Assembly (NCBI RefSeq): GCF_003288845.1
Contig: NZ_NHYN01000002.1
Location: 62,001 to 126,000, forward strand
Source of the DNA: Helicobacter monodelphidis
Lineage (GTDB): Bacteria; Campylobacterota; Campylobacteria; Campylobacterales; Helicobacteraceae
DNA: 64,000 bases
Reading direction: 5' to 3'
Shown here: one piece after another, positions 1-9,353 of the stretch
Numbering within the stretch: the first letter of the stretch is position 1
How the letters are laid out: each line of letters starts with the position of its first letter
The notes under the pieces: generated by a model
Told to the model about the DNA's origin: nothing
Databases searched by the model: none
The model's input: the letters and a program-made list of their open reading frames with translations, nothing else
Translations under genes and position numbers: made by a program

Positions 1-1193
1 TCAATGCCCCCAATCTTGATAAATGCACCAAAATCAGTCAAAGTTGCAATTTCACCTGTTAAAATATCACCCTCTTTGTGTGTTTTGCAAAAATTTTCAA
101 AAGGACGCTCTAGCATTCTTTTGCAAGAAACACGTAATCTCCTTGACTGGACATTAATTTCAATAACCTCAACAGTAATTTCCTGCCCACTCTTAAGATG
201 CTCACCCGGATGTTTAATATTTTTGTCCCAAGAAATCTCTGAGATATGCAAGAATCCTTCAATATCATTACCCAAATCAACAAATGCACCATAGGGCTCA
301 ACATTACTTACAACCACTTTAATTGCATCGCCAACCTCTAACTCATCTTCAATTTCTTTCCATGGATCTTCAGCAGTCGCCTTAATCGATAGGGAGAGTC
401 GCTTTTTCTCCTCGTCATAACCAATTGCCTTGACACTAACTTTTTCACCTTCTTTAAATGTTTTGGAAGGATTTACCGGACCCTTGTAGCTAATCTCCGT
501 ATAGTGCACTAACCCCTCAATGCCTTCAACCTCAACAAACATTCCAAAAGCAGTAATCTTCTTAATGATGCCTACAAGAGGTTCTGTTGCACCCAAAAGC
601 TTCTGCACACCCTCTTTTTTTATCTTATTGTTGATATCAAAAAACCGCTTACGAGAAACAACAATCGTATCTTCGTCAGGCTTGACATTAATAATGCACA
701 CCTTAATTCTTTTATTAAGATGTTTACCATCATCTTTAAGTGCTGACATCTTACGTGGCATAAAATATTCCACACCCTCATCATCCTCAAGCGTATAGCC
801 ACCATGATTTTTATGAACAATCTTTGCCTCAACGACAACATCTTTATGTTGATCGCCCAAAGCAATAATCTTTTCCTGCACCTTATGATATTTTAAAGCC
901 TTAACGTGAGATACAGATGGCTTTTCGCTATGTTCATTTGTAACAATGACATCAATCTTATCGCCTTTTTTAAACTTCAGCTCCCCATTCTCTGTAATTT
1001 CCGCAACACTAATTCTACCCTCATTTTTACCACCTACATCAACTAAGACAATGCCCTCATTTTCGTTAATGCTAACAATTGTCCCTACAGTGATTTTACC
1101 ACTTCTACTTTTCGCATCAAATTGGTCCAATATCGCACCAAAATCCTCACCCTCATCTTCCCCAAAAGAGGCACACTTACTACTTTCAGCCAT
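1..1193 (-). CDS. rpsA: 30S ribosomal protein S1, 5' part (runs off the window)
   Basis: Ribosomal protein S1 binds mRNA on the small subunit and helps initiation on weak leaders. Reading leftward from ATG at 1193 there are 397 uninterrupted codons up to the window edge, so the C-terminal part is missing. The translation begins MAESSKCASF and shows successive S1/OB-fold repeats, with the usual pattern of a basic strand followed by G-x-F-V-x-(V/L)-x-G-(I/D)-x-G-(L/F)-(V/L)-H, seen for example as ITAFGMFVEVEGIEGLVHYT and EPYGAFVDLGNDIEGFLHIS. An AAGG-containing leader precedes the start. The next gene upstream in the same direction is ispH, the same order as in H. pylori. Identity is secure; only the full length is unknown. 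Confidence 0.95.
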   Translation of the reverse strand, partial: MAESSKCASFGEDEGEDFGAILDQFDAKSRSGKITVGTIVSINENEGIVLVDVGGKNEGRISVAEITENGELKFKKGDKIDVIVTNEHSEKPSVSHVKALKYHKVQEKIIALGDQHKDVVVEAKIVHKNHGGYTLEDDEGVEYFMPRKMSALKDDGKHLNKRIKVCIINVKPDEDTIVVSRKRFFDINNKIKKEGVQKLLGATEPLVGIIKKITAFGMFVEVEGIEGLVHYTEISYKGPVNPSKTFKEGEKVSVKAIGYDEEKKRLSLSIKATAEDPWKEIEDELEVGDAIKVVVSNVEPYGAFVDLGNDIEGFLHISEISWDKNIKHPGEHLKSGQEITVEVIEINVQSRRLRVSCKRMLERPFENFCKTHKEGDILTGEIATLTDFGAFIKIGGI

Positions 1194-1238
1194 TTACAAC
1201 CTTTATAAAAAACTCAACCTTAGTGGTTACTTTTAGTT

Positions 1239-1244
1239 ATTGTA
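1239..1244 (-). promoter_or_regulatory. possible -10 box of rpsA
   Basis: On the minus strand TACAAT lies about 46 bases upstream of the rpsA start, in the 73-base gap after ispH. Campylobacterota sigma-70 promoters often have only a -10 element. No -35 box was recognised. Confidence 0.35.
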
Positions 1245-1266
1245 ACATATTTTTGTTTAAAAACTG

Positions 1267-2100
1267 CTATATTGGAGTAATTGCCTCAATTTTTGCAACA
1301 ACATTTTGAATAATCCAATCTGGAGTTGATGCACCTGCAGTTACCCCACAAATTTTTTTATGCAAAAACCACTCTTCTTGTAATTCATTTTCATCTTCAA
1401 TCAAATAGGAATCATCACAATGCTCCTGGCAAATAGACAATAATTGCTTGGTGTTTGAAGAATTTTTACCCCCCACAATAATCATCACCTCTACTTCACA
1501 GCTTAATTCTCTGGCTGCTTCTTGATTATCAAAAGTTGCATTACAAATCGTATTAAAAATACGCACTTCTGTACATTCTCGCACAAGATAATCCGCAATA
1601 TTTAAAAATTCACTAATTTTTTTTGTTGTTTGAGATACTAAAGCAATCTTTTCAGACAGAGACTTTTTTTTTAGTTCTTCCAAATTACCAACAACAAGCA
1701 CTGGCGTCATAGAATAGCTCATTACTCCCTTCACTTCTGGGTGAGATTCATCACCAAAAATAATTACTTGATAACCCTCTTTGCTCATTTGCTCACAGAT
1801 TTGTTGAGGTTTAGTTACAAACGGACAAGTTGCATCGGTAATTTGGTTGCTTTTAAGACGTAATTTCTCTAAGTCTTTCTTAGGAATTCCATGCGTACGA
1901 ATAATAACCTCTGAATGATTAGGAATCTCTGCAACACTTTCACATACACTTACGCCATAATCACTTTTTAAGCGATTAATTTCTTTTGGATTGTGAATTA
2001 ATGACCCAAGTGTAATACCGCCCGGCTTAGATTCAGCTAGACGAATAGCCCTCTTCACACCAAAACAAAAACCTAGATTCTTCGCTTTTTTTACAATCAT
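1267..2100 (-). CDS. ispH: 4-hydroxy-3-methylbut-2-enyl diphosphate reductase
   Basis: IspH (LytB) catalyses the last step of the MEP isoprenoid pathway, reducing HMBPP to IPP and DMAPP with a [4Fe-4S] cluster. The 277-residue product has the three cluster cysteines expected for the family: C12 in LGFCFGVKRA, C92 in DATCPFV and C186 in NTICNATFDNQ. The RTHG segment (about residues 68-71) is also present. The length is slightly below that of enterobacterial IspH. The start is ATG at 2100. It lies directly upstream of rpsA in the same orientation, 73 bases apart, matching the H. pylori order and suggesting co-transcription. Confidence 0.96.
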   Translation of the reverse strand: MIVKKAKNLGFCFGVKRAIRLAESKPGGITLGSLIHNPKEINRLKSDYGVSVCESVAEIPNHSEVIIRTHGIPKKDLEKLRLKSNQITDATCPFVTKPQQICEQMSKEGYQVIIFGDESHPEVKGVMSYSMTPVLVVGNLEELKKKSLSEKIALVSQTTKKISEFLNIADYLVRECTEVRIFNTICNATFDNQEAARELSCEVEVMIIVGGKNSSNTKQLLSICQEHCDDSYLIEDENELQEEWFLHKKICGVTAGASTPDWIIQNVVAKIEAITPI

Positions 2101-2643
2101 TTCTCGCCTTGTTTTAATAATATTAAATCAACCCAATCTTACAAATTTTTCTTTAATCCATCCTAAAATAACAAAAAATTTATACTATTTCTGTTACTGC
2201 AACAAATAATATATTCCCTTATTGCAATCAAATTATATTCTACTTTATCCCAAGCAATATTTGTCTTTTATTGATATTTCTACAGCAACGCCGAGTAATA
2301 TCGATAAAATTCACACATTTTTAATTGTACTAACTCTGTAGTTACACAATCTGTGAAAATTCCCTAGTTACTTCCTCAAGCTACCCCACATGCTAGCTCA
2401 TACGCTCACTATAAACACACTGATTCACAAAACATTCAAGATTATTTGCAAAAAATTATGGCAATGCCTTTTCTAAACCATTTTTTTAGCTACTGTATAA
2501 TTCTTCCATAGAGAAAATACGACTTAAAGCCTTAACAACATAAAATCATGTTCATCTAAAAATTCTGTAATTACCTGCTCCACAACACCATCTCTATCAT
2601 TGTACATCTTTTCAAAAAAACTCCAACTAAAAATGTGGCACCT
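2101..2643. other. 543-base gap between infC and ispH
   Basis: No complete gene is visible on either strand. The part next to ispH must hold its promoter; a TATAAA-like word on the minus strand about 80 bases before the ispH start is a weak candidate. The infC-proximal end (2524-2643) reads on in frame after the infC stop for 39 codons, ending in TAA, and contains MYNDRDGVVEQVITEFLDEH, which looks protein-like. It could be a gene remnant or chance. The rest is AT-rich with stops in every frame. Confidence 0.5.
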
Positions 2644-3171
2644 CTATTTTGCCCCTTTTGGTTTTGGAATCACTGTCATATTCACATAACGTCCCTCTAC
2701 TTTTGCCTCCTTATCAATCACCGCAATATCCTCAACCAATGCCCAAACACGTTCTAAAACTTCAATTCCAGCTTGAGGGGTACTCACCTCACGCCCTTTG
2801 AGAAAAACACGAAATCTAACATGCTTATTATCCTCTAAGAATTCTCTTGCATGCTTCACCTTATAGTTAATATCATTACTCGCAATCTTAACGGAAAGCT
2901 TAATTTCCTTAATCTCAATTTGTTTCTGCTTTTTTTTAGCCTCTTTTTGCTTTTTTTCTTGCTGATAGCGAAACTTATTATAATCCATTACTTTACAAAC
3001 AGGGGGGGTTGCATTAGGTGCAATCAAAACTAAATCCAATCCTTCCCTTTGTGCAATTTTCAAGGCTTCACCAGAAGACATTACCCCATATTGCTCACCA
3101 TCATCACCCAAACACCTAACTTCTTTTAATCGAATATCCTCATTTAAGAGTATCTCTTCATTCTTACTCAA
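2644..3171 (-). CDS. infC: translation initiation factor IF-3
   Basis: IF-3 binds the 30S subunit, blocks premature 50S joining and proofreads the start codon. The 175-residue product has the N-terminal domain (about 1-78, including the [14 protein letters not shown] signature), a lysine-rich linker helix (about 90-106) and the C-terminal domain ending PKPKGAK. The start is TTG (3169-3171), which overlaps the thrS stop as TTGA, with GAGG 8 bases upstream. A non-ATG start is the hallmark of IF-3 autoregulation in E. coli (there AUU), so TTG may serve the same purpose. Unusually, rpmI and rplT do not follow; they lie near 20.6 kb. Confidence 0.95.
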   Translation of the reverse strand: MSKNEEILLNEDIRLKEVRCLGDDGEQYGVMSSGEALKIAQREGLDLVLIAPNATPPVCKVMDYNKFRYQQEKKQKEAKKKQKQIEIKEIKLSVKIASNDINYKVKHAREFLEDNKHVRFRVFLKGREVSTPQAGIEVLERVWALVEDIAVIDKEAKVEGRYVNMTVIPKPKGAK

Positions 3172-4976
3172 AAGCTAACCTCACTCATTTTTTCCTTTAT
3201 TAAATTGATAAATTCATCTTTATTTATCTCGTATTGAGACTTCAAACGGCGATCCCTAACCGCTACACTAAACTCCTGCACCTCTTTTTCGCCCAAAATT
3301 AAAATCAATGGCACACGTTCCTTTTCAGCATTACGAATCCTCTTATTCAGTGTCTCATTCTTATGATTAATCTCCGCATAAGCACCAACCTCTCTCAGCT
3401 CCTTTTGGATGTTTAACGCATAGTCATACTGCTTATCTGAAATAGGAATAATAATAACCTGTGTCGGTGCAATAAACAAAGGAAATTCACCGCCAAAATG
3501 CTCCGTCAAAATCGCAATAAATCGCTCAAAAGAACCTAAAATTGCCCGATGTAACATCACAGGACGCTTTTGATTGTTATCTTCATCAATATAACTCAAA
3601 TCAAAACGTTCTGGCAAATTCATATCTACCTGAATCGTTCCACACTGCCACTTTCGCCCAATCGCATCTGTAATTTTAATATCAATCTTTGGTCCATAAA
3701 ATGCACCACCACCTTCATCAATACTATACTTCAAGTTTCTTCTTTCCAAAGCATCTTTTAGGGCTTGAGTCGCTTTCTCCCAAATCTCATCTTCACCAAT
3801 GGATTTCTCTGGACGTGTAGAAAGCTCCAATTCATACTCAAAACCAAAAGAAGACATGATCTTATCCACAAAAGCAATAATGTCAATTACTTCATCACGA
3901 ATCTGGCTAGGTTGGCAAAAAATATGCGCATCATCTTGTGTAAATTCACGCACCCTCAAAAGCCCATGCAAAACACCACTCTTTTCATGCCGATGTACCA
4001 CACCATACTCATAAAATCGCAGGGGTAAATCACGATAACTATGAATATTGTGCATATATACTTTAATATGCCCAACACAATTCATCGGCTTTATCCCATA
4101 TTCTAATTCATCAATATGTGTAAAATACATATTTTCACCATAATTCTGATAATGCCCACTTGTTCTCCATAAGTCACTTCTAAGAATCTCTGGACCCCGT
4201 ACAGGCTCATAAGCACGGCGAACATGGGCTTCCGTCATCAAGGATTCTAATCTTCTACGCAACCTCGCACCAGCGGGCAACCAAATGGGTAATCCAGCAC
4301 CCACCGCCTCATCAAAGGTGAAGAGTTGCATTTCTGCACCTACCTTACGATGGTCACGTTTCTTAGCTTCCTCAAGTTGATGCAAATAGGTTGATAAACT
4401 TTCTTTATCTGCAAAAGCAATTCCATAAATGCGTGTAAGCATTTCACTATCTTCACTTCCACCCAAATATGCACCCGCAATTTTTGTAAGCTTAAATGCT
4501 CTTAAGAAAGAAATATTAGGCAAATGCGGTCCACGACAAAGATCCTCAAACTCACCCTGTTTGTAGATAGAAAGATTTTCATCAGGAATTCTTGAAATGA
4601 CCGCTTGTTTTAAGTCATCATTCTTAAACTTCTGAATTACCTCTTGTTTAGGCATAAAATATTTTTGAATCTCTGCCCCTTTTTTAGCAATTTCCTTCAT
4701 TCGTTTTTCTATCTTAACTAAATCTTCCTCGCCAATTTTTTCTTTTACACGAAAATCATAATAAAAACCTTCCTGCACAACAGGCCCAACAAAGAATTGT
4801 GCATCCTTGTAGATATCCTTAATTGCCTGTGCCATCAAATGGGCACAAGAATGGCGGATAATTGACAAAGATTCTGGAGAATTATCAAAAAAAATCTCCT
4901 CACCTTCAATGCCACGCTCTTTAGCAGTCTGCATATCATAAATTTCGTTATTATATTTTACTCCAATTACTTCCAT
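3168..4976 (-). CDS. thrS: threonyl-tRNA synthetase
   Basis: Class II synthetase that charges tRNA-Thr. The 602-residue protein has a short N-terminal region, the editing domain with the [10 protein letters not shown] zinc-type motif (about residues 42-51), the catalytic core with the zinc cysteine in MNCVGH, the motif 2 region [14 protein letters not shown] followed by [12 protein letters not shown], and motif 3 in [14 protein letters not shown]. An anticodon-binding domain follows from about residue 500. The length is close to the roughly 610 residues of H. pylori ThrRS. The start is ATG at 4976. The stop overlaps the infC start, so the two are translationally coupled. Confidence 0.97.
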   Translation of the reverse strand: MEVIGVKYNNEIYDMQTAKERGIEGEEIFFDNSPESLSIIRHSCAHLMAQAIKDIYKDAQFFVGPVVQEGFYYDFRVKEKIGEEDLVKIEKRMKEIAKKGAEIQKYFMPKQEVIQKFKNDDLKQAVISRIPDENLSIYKQGEFEDLCRGPHLPNISFLRAFKLTKIAGAYLGGSEDSEMLTRIYGIAFADKESLSTYLHQLEEAKKRDHRKVGAEMQLFTFDEAVGAGLPIWLPAGARLRRRLESLMTEAHVRRAYEPVRGPEILRSDLWRTSGHYQNYGENMYFTHIDELEYGIKPMNCVGHIKVYMHNIHSYRDLPLRFYEYGVVHRHEKSGVLHGLLRVREFTQDDAHIFCQPSQIRDEVIDIIAFVDKIMSSFGFEYELELSTRPEKSIGEDEIWEKATQALKDALERRNLKYSIDEGGGAFYGPKIDIKITDAIGRKWQCGTIQVDMNLPERFDLSYIDEDNNQKRPVMLHRAILGSFERFIAILTEHFGGEFPLFIAPTQVIIIPISDKQYDYALNIQKELREVGAYAEINHKNETLNKRIRNAEKERVPLILILGEKEVQEFSVAVRDRRLKSQYEINKDEFINLIKEKMSEVSF

Positions 4977-5020
4977 TATGAGTGATTCTTCCCATCTTTA
5001 TGCTTTAAGTTATAAGCAAA

Positions 5021-5026
5021 ATTATA
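5021..5026 (-). promoter_or_regulatory. likely -10 box of thrS-infC
   Basis: The minus strand reads TATAAT here, 45 bases upstream of the thrS ATG, in the gap between the divergent thrS and livH genes. No -35 box is obvious. Confidence 0.5.
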
Positions 5027-5168
5027 ACACAAACAAACTTGATGATTTGCTTAAAAACTCTCAACACAGTCTGGATATAAGTTTTAAGCTTAAATTTGAT
5101 AGAATTGTAGGCTTTTTACACTATCACTTTAAGGATGTGGTATTTTAAAATTAAGGTAACGAATTTTA

Positions 5169-6068
5169 ATGGACTTTGCAACTCTTTTTCAACAAATTGT
5201 CAATGGCATTAGCTTAGGCGGTATGTACGCCTTGATTGCGATTGGCTACACAATGGTTTATGGCGTGTTACGACTAATTAATTTTGCCCACGCCGATATT
5301 ATGATGGTAGGAGCATTCCTTTGTTTTTTTGCTATGCAATATTTTGGCTTACCTTTTTGGGCAGCTTGCATTGTATCTGTTATCTTTTCTGCTCTTTTAG
5401 GCACATTTGTGGATAGAGTTGCCTATAGACCCTTGCGTTTCGCACCCCGAATTTCTATGTTAATTACCGCTATTGGGGTTAGCTTTTTTTTAGAAAATAG
5501 CTTTAATGTTTTCTTTGGTAGTTCTGCCCAATCCTTTTCTTCGCCAGAATTTCTTTCACAAACAATCTTGATTAATGAGATTTCTATCACACTCATTACT
5601 CTCGTTGTCCCTGCCCTAACACTTATCTTACTCCTAATGCTCCTTTATTTACTCTATCGCACAAAGCAAGGAATGGCGATTCGTGCTGTTGCTTTTGATG
5701 TTAGCACTGTTTCGCTAATGGGCATTAACGCAAATAAAATCATTTCATTAGTCTTTATTATTGGTAGCTCACTTGCTTCTGTTGGTGGGATTTGCTATGC
5801 TGTTTCTTACCCTACTATTGACCCTTTTATGGGCGTAATGGTCGGTTTAAAAGCCTTTGCTGCAGCTGTTTTAGGTGGAATTGGGAGTGTCGGGGGTGCT
5901 GTTTTAGGTGGCTTTATTTTAGGATTCACGGAAGTAATGGCGGTTATGTTTCTTCCAGAATTAAGTGGCTACCAAGATGCCTTTGCATTCTTACTCTTGA
6001 TTCTCGTGCTTTTATTTAGACCTGTTGGAATCATGGGCGATGAACGTCTAGAAAGGAGTAGATTCTAA
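5169..6068 (+). CDS. livH: branched-chain amino-acid ABC transporter permease LivH
   Basis: Inner-membrane permease of the HAAT-family importer for leucine, isoleucine and valine. The 299-residue product is almost wholly hydrophobic, with about eight transmembrane segments. It carries the family sequence LINFAHADIMMVGAF near residues 38-52 and the glycine-rich cytoplasmic coupling region AAAVLGGIGSVGGAVLGG near 234-251. It is the first gene of livH-livM-livG-livF; its TAA overlaps the livM ATG as TAATG. The SD is weak (AAGG about 13 bases upstream). No substrate-binding protein gene (livJ/K) lies in the window. Confidence 0.93.
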   Translation: MDFATLFQQIVNGISLGGMYALIAIGYTMVYGVLRLINFAHADIMMVGAFLCFFAMQYFGLPFWAACIVSVIFSALLGTFVDRVAYRPLRFAPRISMLITAIGVSFFLENSFNVFFGSSAQSFSSPEFLSQTILINEISITLITLVVPALTLILLLMLLYLLYRTKQGMAIRAVAFDVSTVSLMGINANKIISLVFIIGSSLASVGGICYAVSYPTIDPFMGVMVGLKAFAAAVLGGIGSVGGAVLGGFILGFTEVMAVMFLPELSGYQDAFAFLLLILVLLFRPVGIMGDERLERSRF

Positions 6069-7102
6069 TGAAGATTTCTCCCCTTACCACTCCACAAACA
6101 AGCTTTCAAGTCATCATATTCCATATATGTTTATACCTTATTATGTTTGCTTTTTTATACTTTTCTAAATTATTTTTTGAAGATTATGGGGTGATGATTC
6201 TTAACCAAATTTTTATTTATACAATCCTTGCTGTCAGTTATAATCTCATTAATGGTGTAACAGGGCAACTCTCTTTAGGTCCAAATGGATTCATTGCTAT
6301 TGGTGCTTACATTACAGCTATTATGCTTTTGAGTGAAGAAAACAAAATGGATATGTATCAGCTAGGAATCTCTGATATAACCCTTTTATTCAATGACTCT
6401 TCACTAATGGTTGCCTTACTTGTTAGTGGGTTTGTGTCAGCACTTGCAGCTATTATACTTGCAATCCCTGTTTTTCGTGTACGTGGGGACTATCTCGCAA
6501 TCGTTACATTAGGCTTTGGGCTTATCATTAAAATCGTCATTGAACAAGAAAGAACCCTCACAAATGGTGCAACTGGGTTAAATGATATTCCAGAGTACGC
6601 AAATATCTATTGGTGTGGCTTTATTGCTTTAATGGCGACAATCCTTATCTTGCAAATTATTTATTCTAAATATGGGCGAGCAATGAAAGCTATTCGCGAC
6701 GACGAAGATGCCGCCCTTGCTATGGGTATTGATACCTTTAAAATTAAGCTCTATGCCCTAAGCACTTCCGCATTCTTACAAGGTGTAGGTGGTGGACTTT
6801 TAGCCGCACTTTTAACAACAATTGTTGCAAAAGATTTTGGATTTGAACTCACATTCAAACTCCTTATCATTATCGTGCTAGGAGGGCTTGGAAGTACAAC
6901 GGGTGCAATTATTGGCACAATTCTAGTTATTGGTGGCGGAGAATGGCTAAGATTCTTAGATGATGATTTAAGCTTTATTGGTATTGATGGTAGCTATCCT
7001 GGCTTAAGAATGGTTATATTTTCTTTAATTCTATTGTTTGTGATGATTTTTGCAAGAGAGGGCATTTTAGGCAAAAAAGAAATATGGGAGTTTAAAAAAT
7101 GA
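6068..7102 (+). CDS. livM: branched-chain amino-acid ABC transporter permease LivM
   Basis: Second membrane subunit pairing with LivH. The 344-residue product has many transmembrane helices, the motif VRGDYLAIVTLGFG (about residues 138-151) typical of LivM, and the coupling region IIVLGGLGSTTGAIIGT near residue 270. An N-terminal soluble stretch of about 15 residues precedes the first helix. Its stop overlaps the livG start by four bases (ATGA), so membrane and ATPase subunits are translated together. Confidence 0.93.
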   Translation: MKISPLTTPQTSFQVIIFHICLYLIMFAFLYFSKLFFEDYGVMILNQIFIYTILAVSYNLINGVTGQLSLGPNGFIAIGAYITAIMLLSEENKMDMYQLGISDITLLFNDSSLMVALLVSGFVSALAAIILAIPVFRVRGDYLAIVTLGFGLIIKIVIEQERTLTNGATGLNDIPEYANIYWCGFIALMATILILQIIYSKYGRAMKAIRDDEDAALAMGIDTFKIKLYALSTSAFLQGVGGGLLAALLTTIVAKDFGFELTFKLLIIIVLGGLGSTTGAIIGTILVIGGGEWLRFLDDDLSFIGIDGSYPGLRMVIFSLILLFVMIFAREGILGKKEIWEFKK

Positions 7103-7887
7103 AAGCTTTGGAAGTCTGTAATGTCACCAAACAATTTGGTGGACTCAAAGCGATTGATTCAGTCTCCTTTGAAATCATGCAGGGTGAAATTTTTGGCTTA
7201 ATTGGACCAAATGGTGCAGGAAAAACAACAATGTTTAACCTCATTACTGCCAATATTCCCGCTACAAATGGGCATATTTTACTTGGAAATGAAGAAATTA
7301 CACATTGCAAACCTAATCAAATCGTCACAAAAGGTATTGCAAGAACATTCCAAAATATCCGCCTTTTTGAATCTATGAATGTTCTTGAAAATGTCCTTAT
7401 CGGTTTACACACTTCAACGCAGTATAGCTTTTTAGAGGCTGCATTTCGTTGCGGAAGATTCTTCTCGCAAGAAAAACAAGCTAAACAAAAAGCTTTGGAA
7501 ATTTTAGAGTATATCGGTATTGTAGAATTTGCACAACACAATGCAAAAGCCCTTAGTTATGGTAACCAGCGCAAGGTAGAAATTGCTAGAGCATTAAGCA
7601 CACAACCCAAACTTTTATTGCTTGATGAACCTGCTGCTGGTATGAACCCAAAAGAAACAGAGGATTTAGCCTCTCTCATATTTAAAATGCGTAAAGATTT
7701 TACACTGAGCGTTTTATTAATTGAACATGATATGCCTTTTGTTAATCATCTGTGCGACCGCGTTCTGGTGTTAGATTACGGAAAAATGCTTTTCAGCGGG
7801 ACACCAAAAGAAGCTATTAATCACGAAAGTGTAATCGCTGCCTATCTAGGAGATTTAACAAAAATTCAAGGGGTGAATGATGCTTAA
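7099..7887 (+). CDS. livG: branched-chain amino-acid ABC transporter ATPase LivG
   Basis: One of the two ATPase subunits of the Liv importer. Walker A GPNGAGKTT is at residues 36-44, signature LSYGNQ (a normal LivG variant of LSGGQ) at 152-157, Walker B LLLLDEP at 172-178, and the switch histidine is in IEHDM. The length of 262 residues fits the family. The coding end overlaps the livF start. Confidence 0.94.
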   Translation: MKALEVCNVTKQFGGLKAIDSVSFEIMQGEIFGLIGPNGAGKTTMFNLITANIPATNGHILLGNEEITHCKPNQIVTKGIARTFQNIRLFESMNVLENVLIGLHTSTQYSFLEAAFRCGRFFSQEKQAKQKALEILEYIGIVEFAQHNAKALSYGNQRKVEIARALSTQPKLLLLDEPAAGMNPKETEDLASLIFKMRKDFTLSVLLIEHDMPFVNHLCDRVLVLDYGKMLFSGTPKEAINHESVIAAYLGDLTKIQGVNDA

Positions 7888-8575
7888 TGTCAAGAATTTG
7901 AATGTCTATTATGGCTTAATTCATGCTTTGAAAAATATTAACTTTCACATTGAAGAGCACGAAATTGTTACACTTATTGGAAGTAATGGTGCTGGAAAAA
8001 CCTCTACATTAAACGCTATTGTGAATAGCGTTAAATCTAAAGGACAAATTGAATTCTTTGGTGTAAATATTGCAAAAATCCCTACGCACAAAATTATTCA
8101 CAGAGGAATCGCACTTGTCCCAGAGGGCAGAAGAGTTTTTACAAATCTAAGTATTGACGAAAACCTTAGAATGGGTGCGTACCATAATGATGAGAATTTT
8201 GAACGTTTGCGTTTAAAAATGTATGAGATTTTTCCGCGCCTCAAAGAACGAGCAAATCAGATGGCAGGAACAATGAGCGGGGGTGAACAGCAAATGCTTG
8301 CCATTGCAAGGGCATTAATGGGCGAACCCAAACTCCTTATGCTTGATGAACCGAGTTTAGGCCTTGCACCTAAAGTAATTGGAGAGCTGTTTGATGTCAT
8401 TAAAAATCTTAAAAATGAAGGCATTACCGTTTTACTTGTTGAGCAAAATGCCTTCTTAGCATTAGGCATTGCAAATCGTGCTTATGTACTTGAAAATGGG
8501 CAGATTACTTTAGAAGATGAAGCAAATGCCCTATTAGGAAATGTAGAGATAAAAAAGCGATATTTGGGAGGATGA
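7877..8575 (+). CDS. livF: branched-chain amino-acid ABC transporter ATPase LivF
   Basis: Second ATPase of the importer. It has Walker A GSNGAGKTS at residues 35-43, signature SGGEQ at 134-138 and Walker B LLMLDEP. The 232-residue length is typical of LivF. It begins ATGATG with GGGGTGA just upstream, inside the 3' end of livG. The last codons overlap the start of the following NYN-domain gene (TGA/ATGA), which places that gene in the same transcript. Confidence 0.94.
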   Translation: MMLNVKNLNVYYGLIHALKNINFHIEEHEIVTLIGSNGAGKTSTLNAIVNSVKSKGQIEFFGVNIAKIPTHKIIHRGIALVPEGRRVFTNLSIDENLRMGAYHNDENFERLRLKMYEIFPRLKERANQMAGTMSGGEQQMLAIARALMGEPKLLMLDEPSLGLAPKVIGELFDVIKNLKNEGITVLLVEQNAFLALGIANRAYVLENGQITLEDEANALLGNVEIKKRYLGG

Positions 8576-9303
8576 TAATGAAAATGGAGGAATTATACGA
8601 AGATAAGTTAGCTGTTTTGATTGATATTGAAAATGCACAATATCACCTTATTAAGGAAGTTTTAGATGAAATAGCCAAATATGGAACAACAATCATTAAA
8701 CGTGCTTACGGGGATTGGACATCAGAAACAGCAAAAAACTGGAAAGAAAAATTGATTGATTATGCAATTACCCCCATTCAGCAGTTTAGCTATACACAAC
8801 GCAAAAATTCAAGCGATATTGCCCTTGTTATCGATGCTATGGATCTCTTACACACAGCAGAACTAGATGGTTTTTGCCTTATTTCTTCAGATAGCGATTT
8901 CACGCATTTAGCTAAACGTATTCGCGAAAGTGGCTTAAAAGTTTATGGCTTTGGAGAACAAAAAACACCCCTTGCACTACAGAAAGCATGCGATCGTTTT
9001 ATTTTTGTTGAAATTCTACGCAATGACAACCAAAAACGATTAATGCAAAAAAATGACCAAGAACTAGAAGAAATTTTTACCTCCGCACTCAAGGGAACAA
9101 TGCAAGACGACGGCTATAGCCATCTGGGTGCTGTTGGGATTTACATTCGCCACAACCGCCCGTCGTTTGACCCTCGAAATTATGGTTACGACAAAATGGG
9201 AGACCTTGTCCGCAATTTGACTTTTTTAAAGATTCAAAGACGCGAAGACGATAAAGGCGGAAGTAATATTTTTATTACACACAATCAAAATGGGAGTTAC
9301 TAA
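8572..9303 (+). CDS. NYN-domain protein with C-terminal LOTUS/OST-HTH-like domain
   Basis: The N-terminal half (about residues 12-148) is an NYN (LabA/DUF88, PIN-like) domain. It shows LAVLIDIENAQ, KNSSDIALVIDAMDLL and CLISSDSDFTHLAKRI, so the conserved acidic residues (D18, D82, D107, D109) needed for metal-dependent RNA cleavage are present. The C-terminal part (about 163-240) resembles the OST-HTH/LOTUS fold, a presumed RNA-binding module. Together this suggests an RNA-processing nuclease, but no substrate can be named. The start overlaps livF; a second ATG at 8578 is equally possible. It ends the liv operon, only 50 bases from a convergent gene. Confidence 0.8.
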   Translation: MIMKMEELYEDKLAVLIDIENAQYHLIKEVLDEIAKYGTTIIKRAYGDWTSETAKNWKEKLIDYAITPIQQFSYTQRKNSSDIALVIDAMDLLHTAELDGFCLISSDSDFTHLAKRIRESGLKVYGFGEQKTPLALQKACDRFIFVEILRNDNQKRLMQKNDQELEEIFTSALKGTMQDDGYSHLGAVGIYIRHNRPSFDPRNYGYDKMGDLVRNLTFLKIQRREDDKGGSNIFITHNQNGSY

Positions 9304-9353
9304 CTCCCCCACAAACCTAAACATAATAAACTAAAAATCTACTGCTTTGCAGA

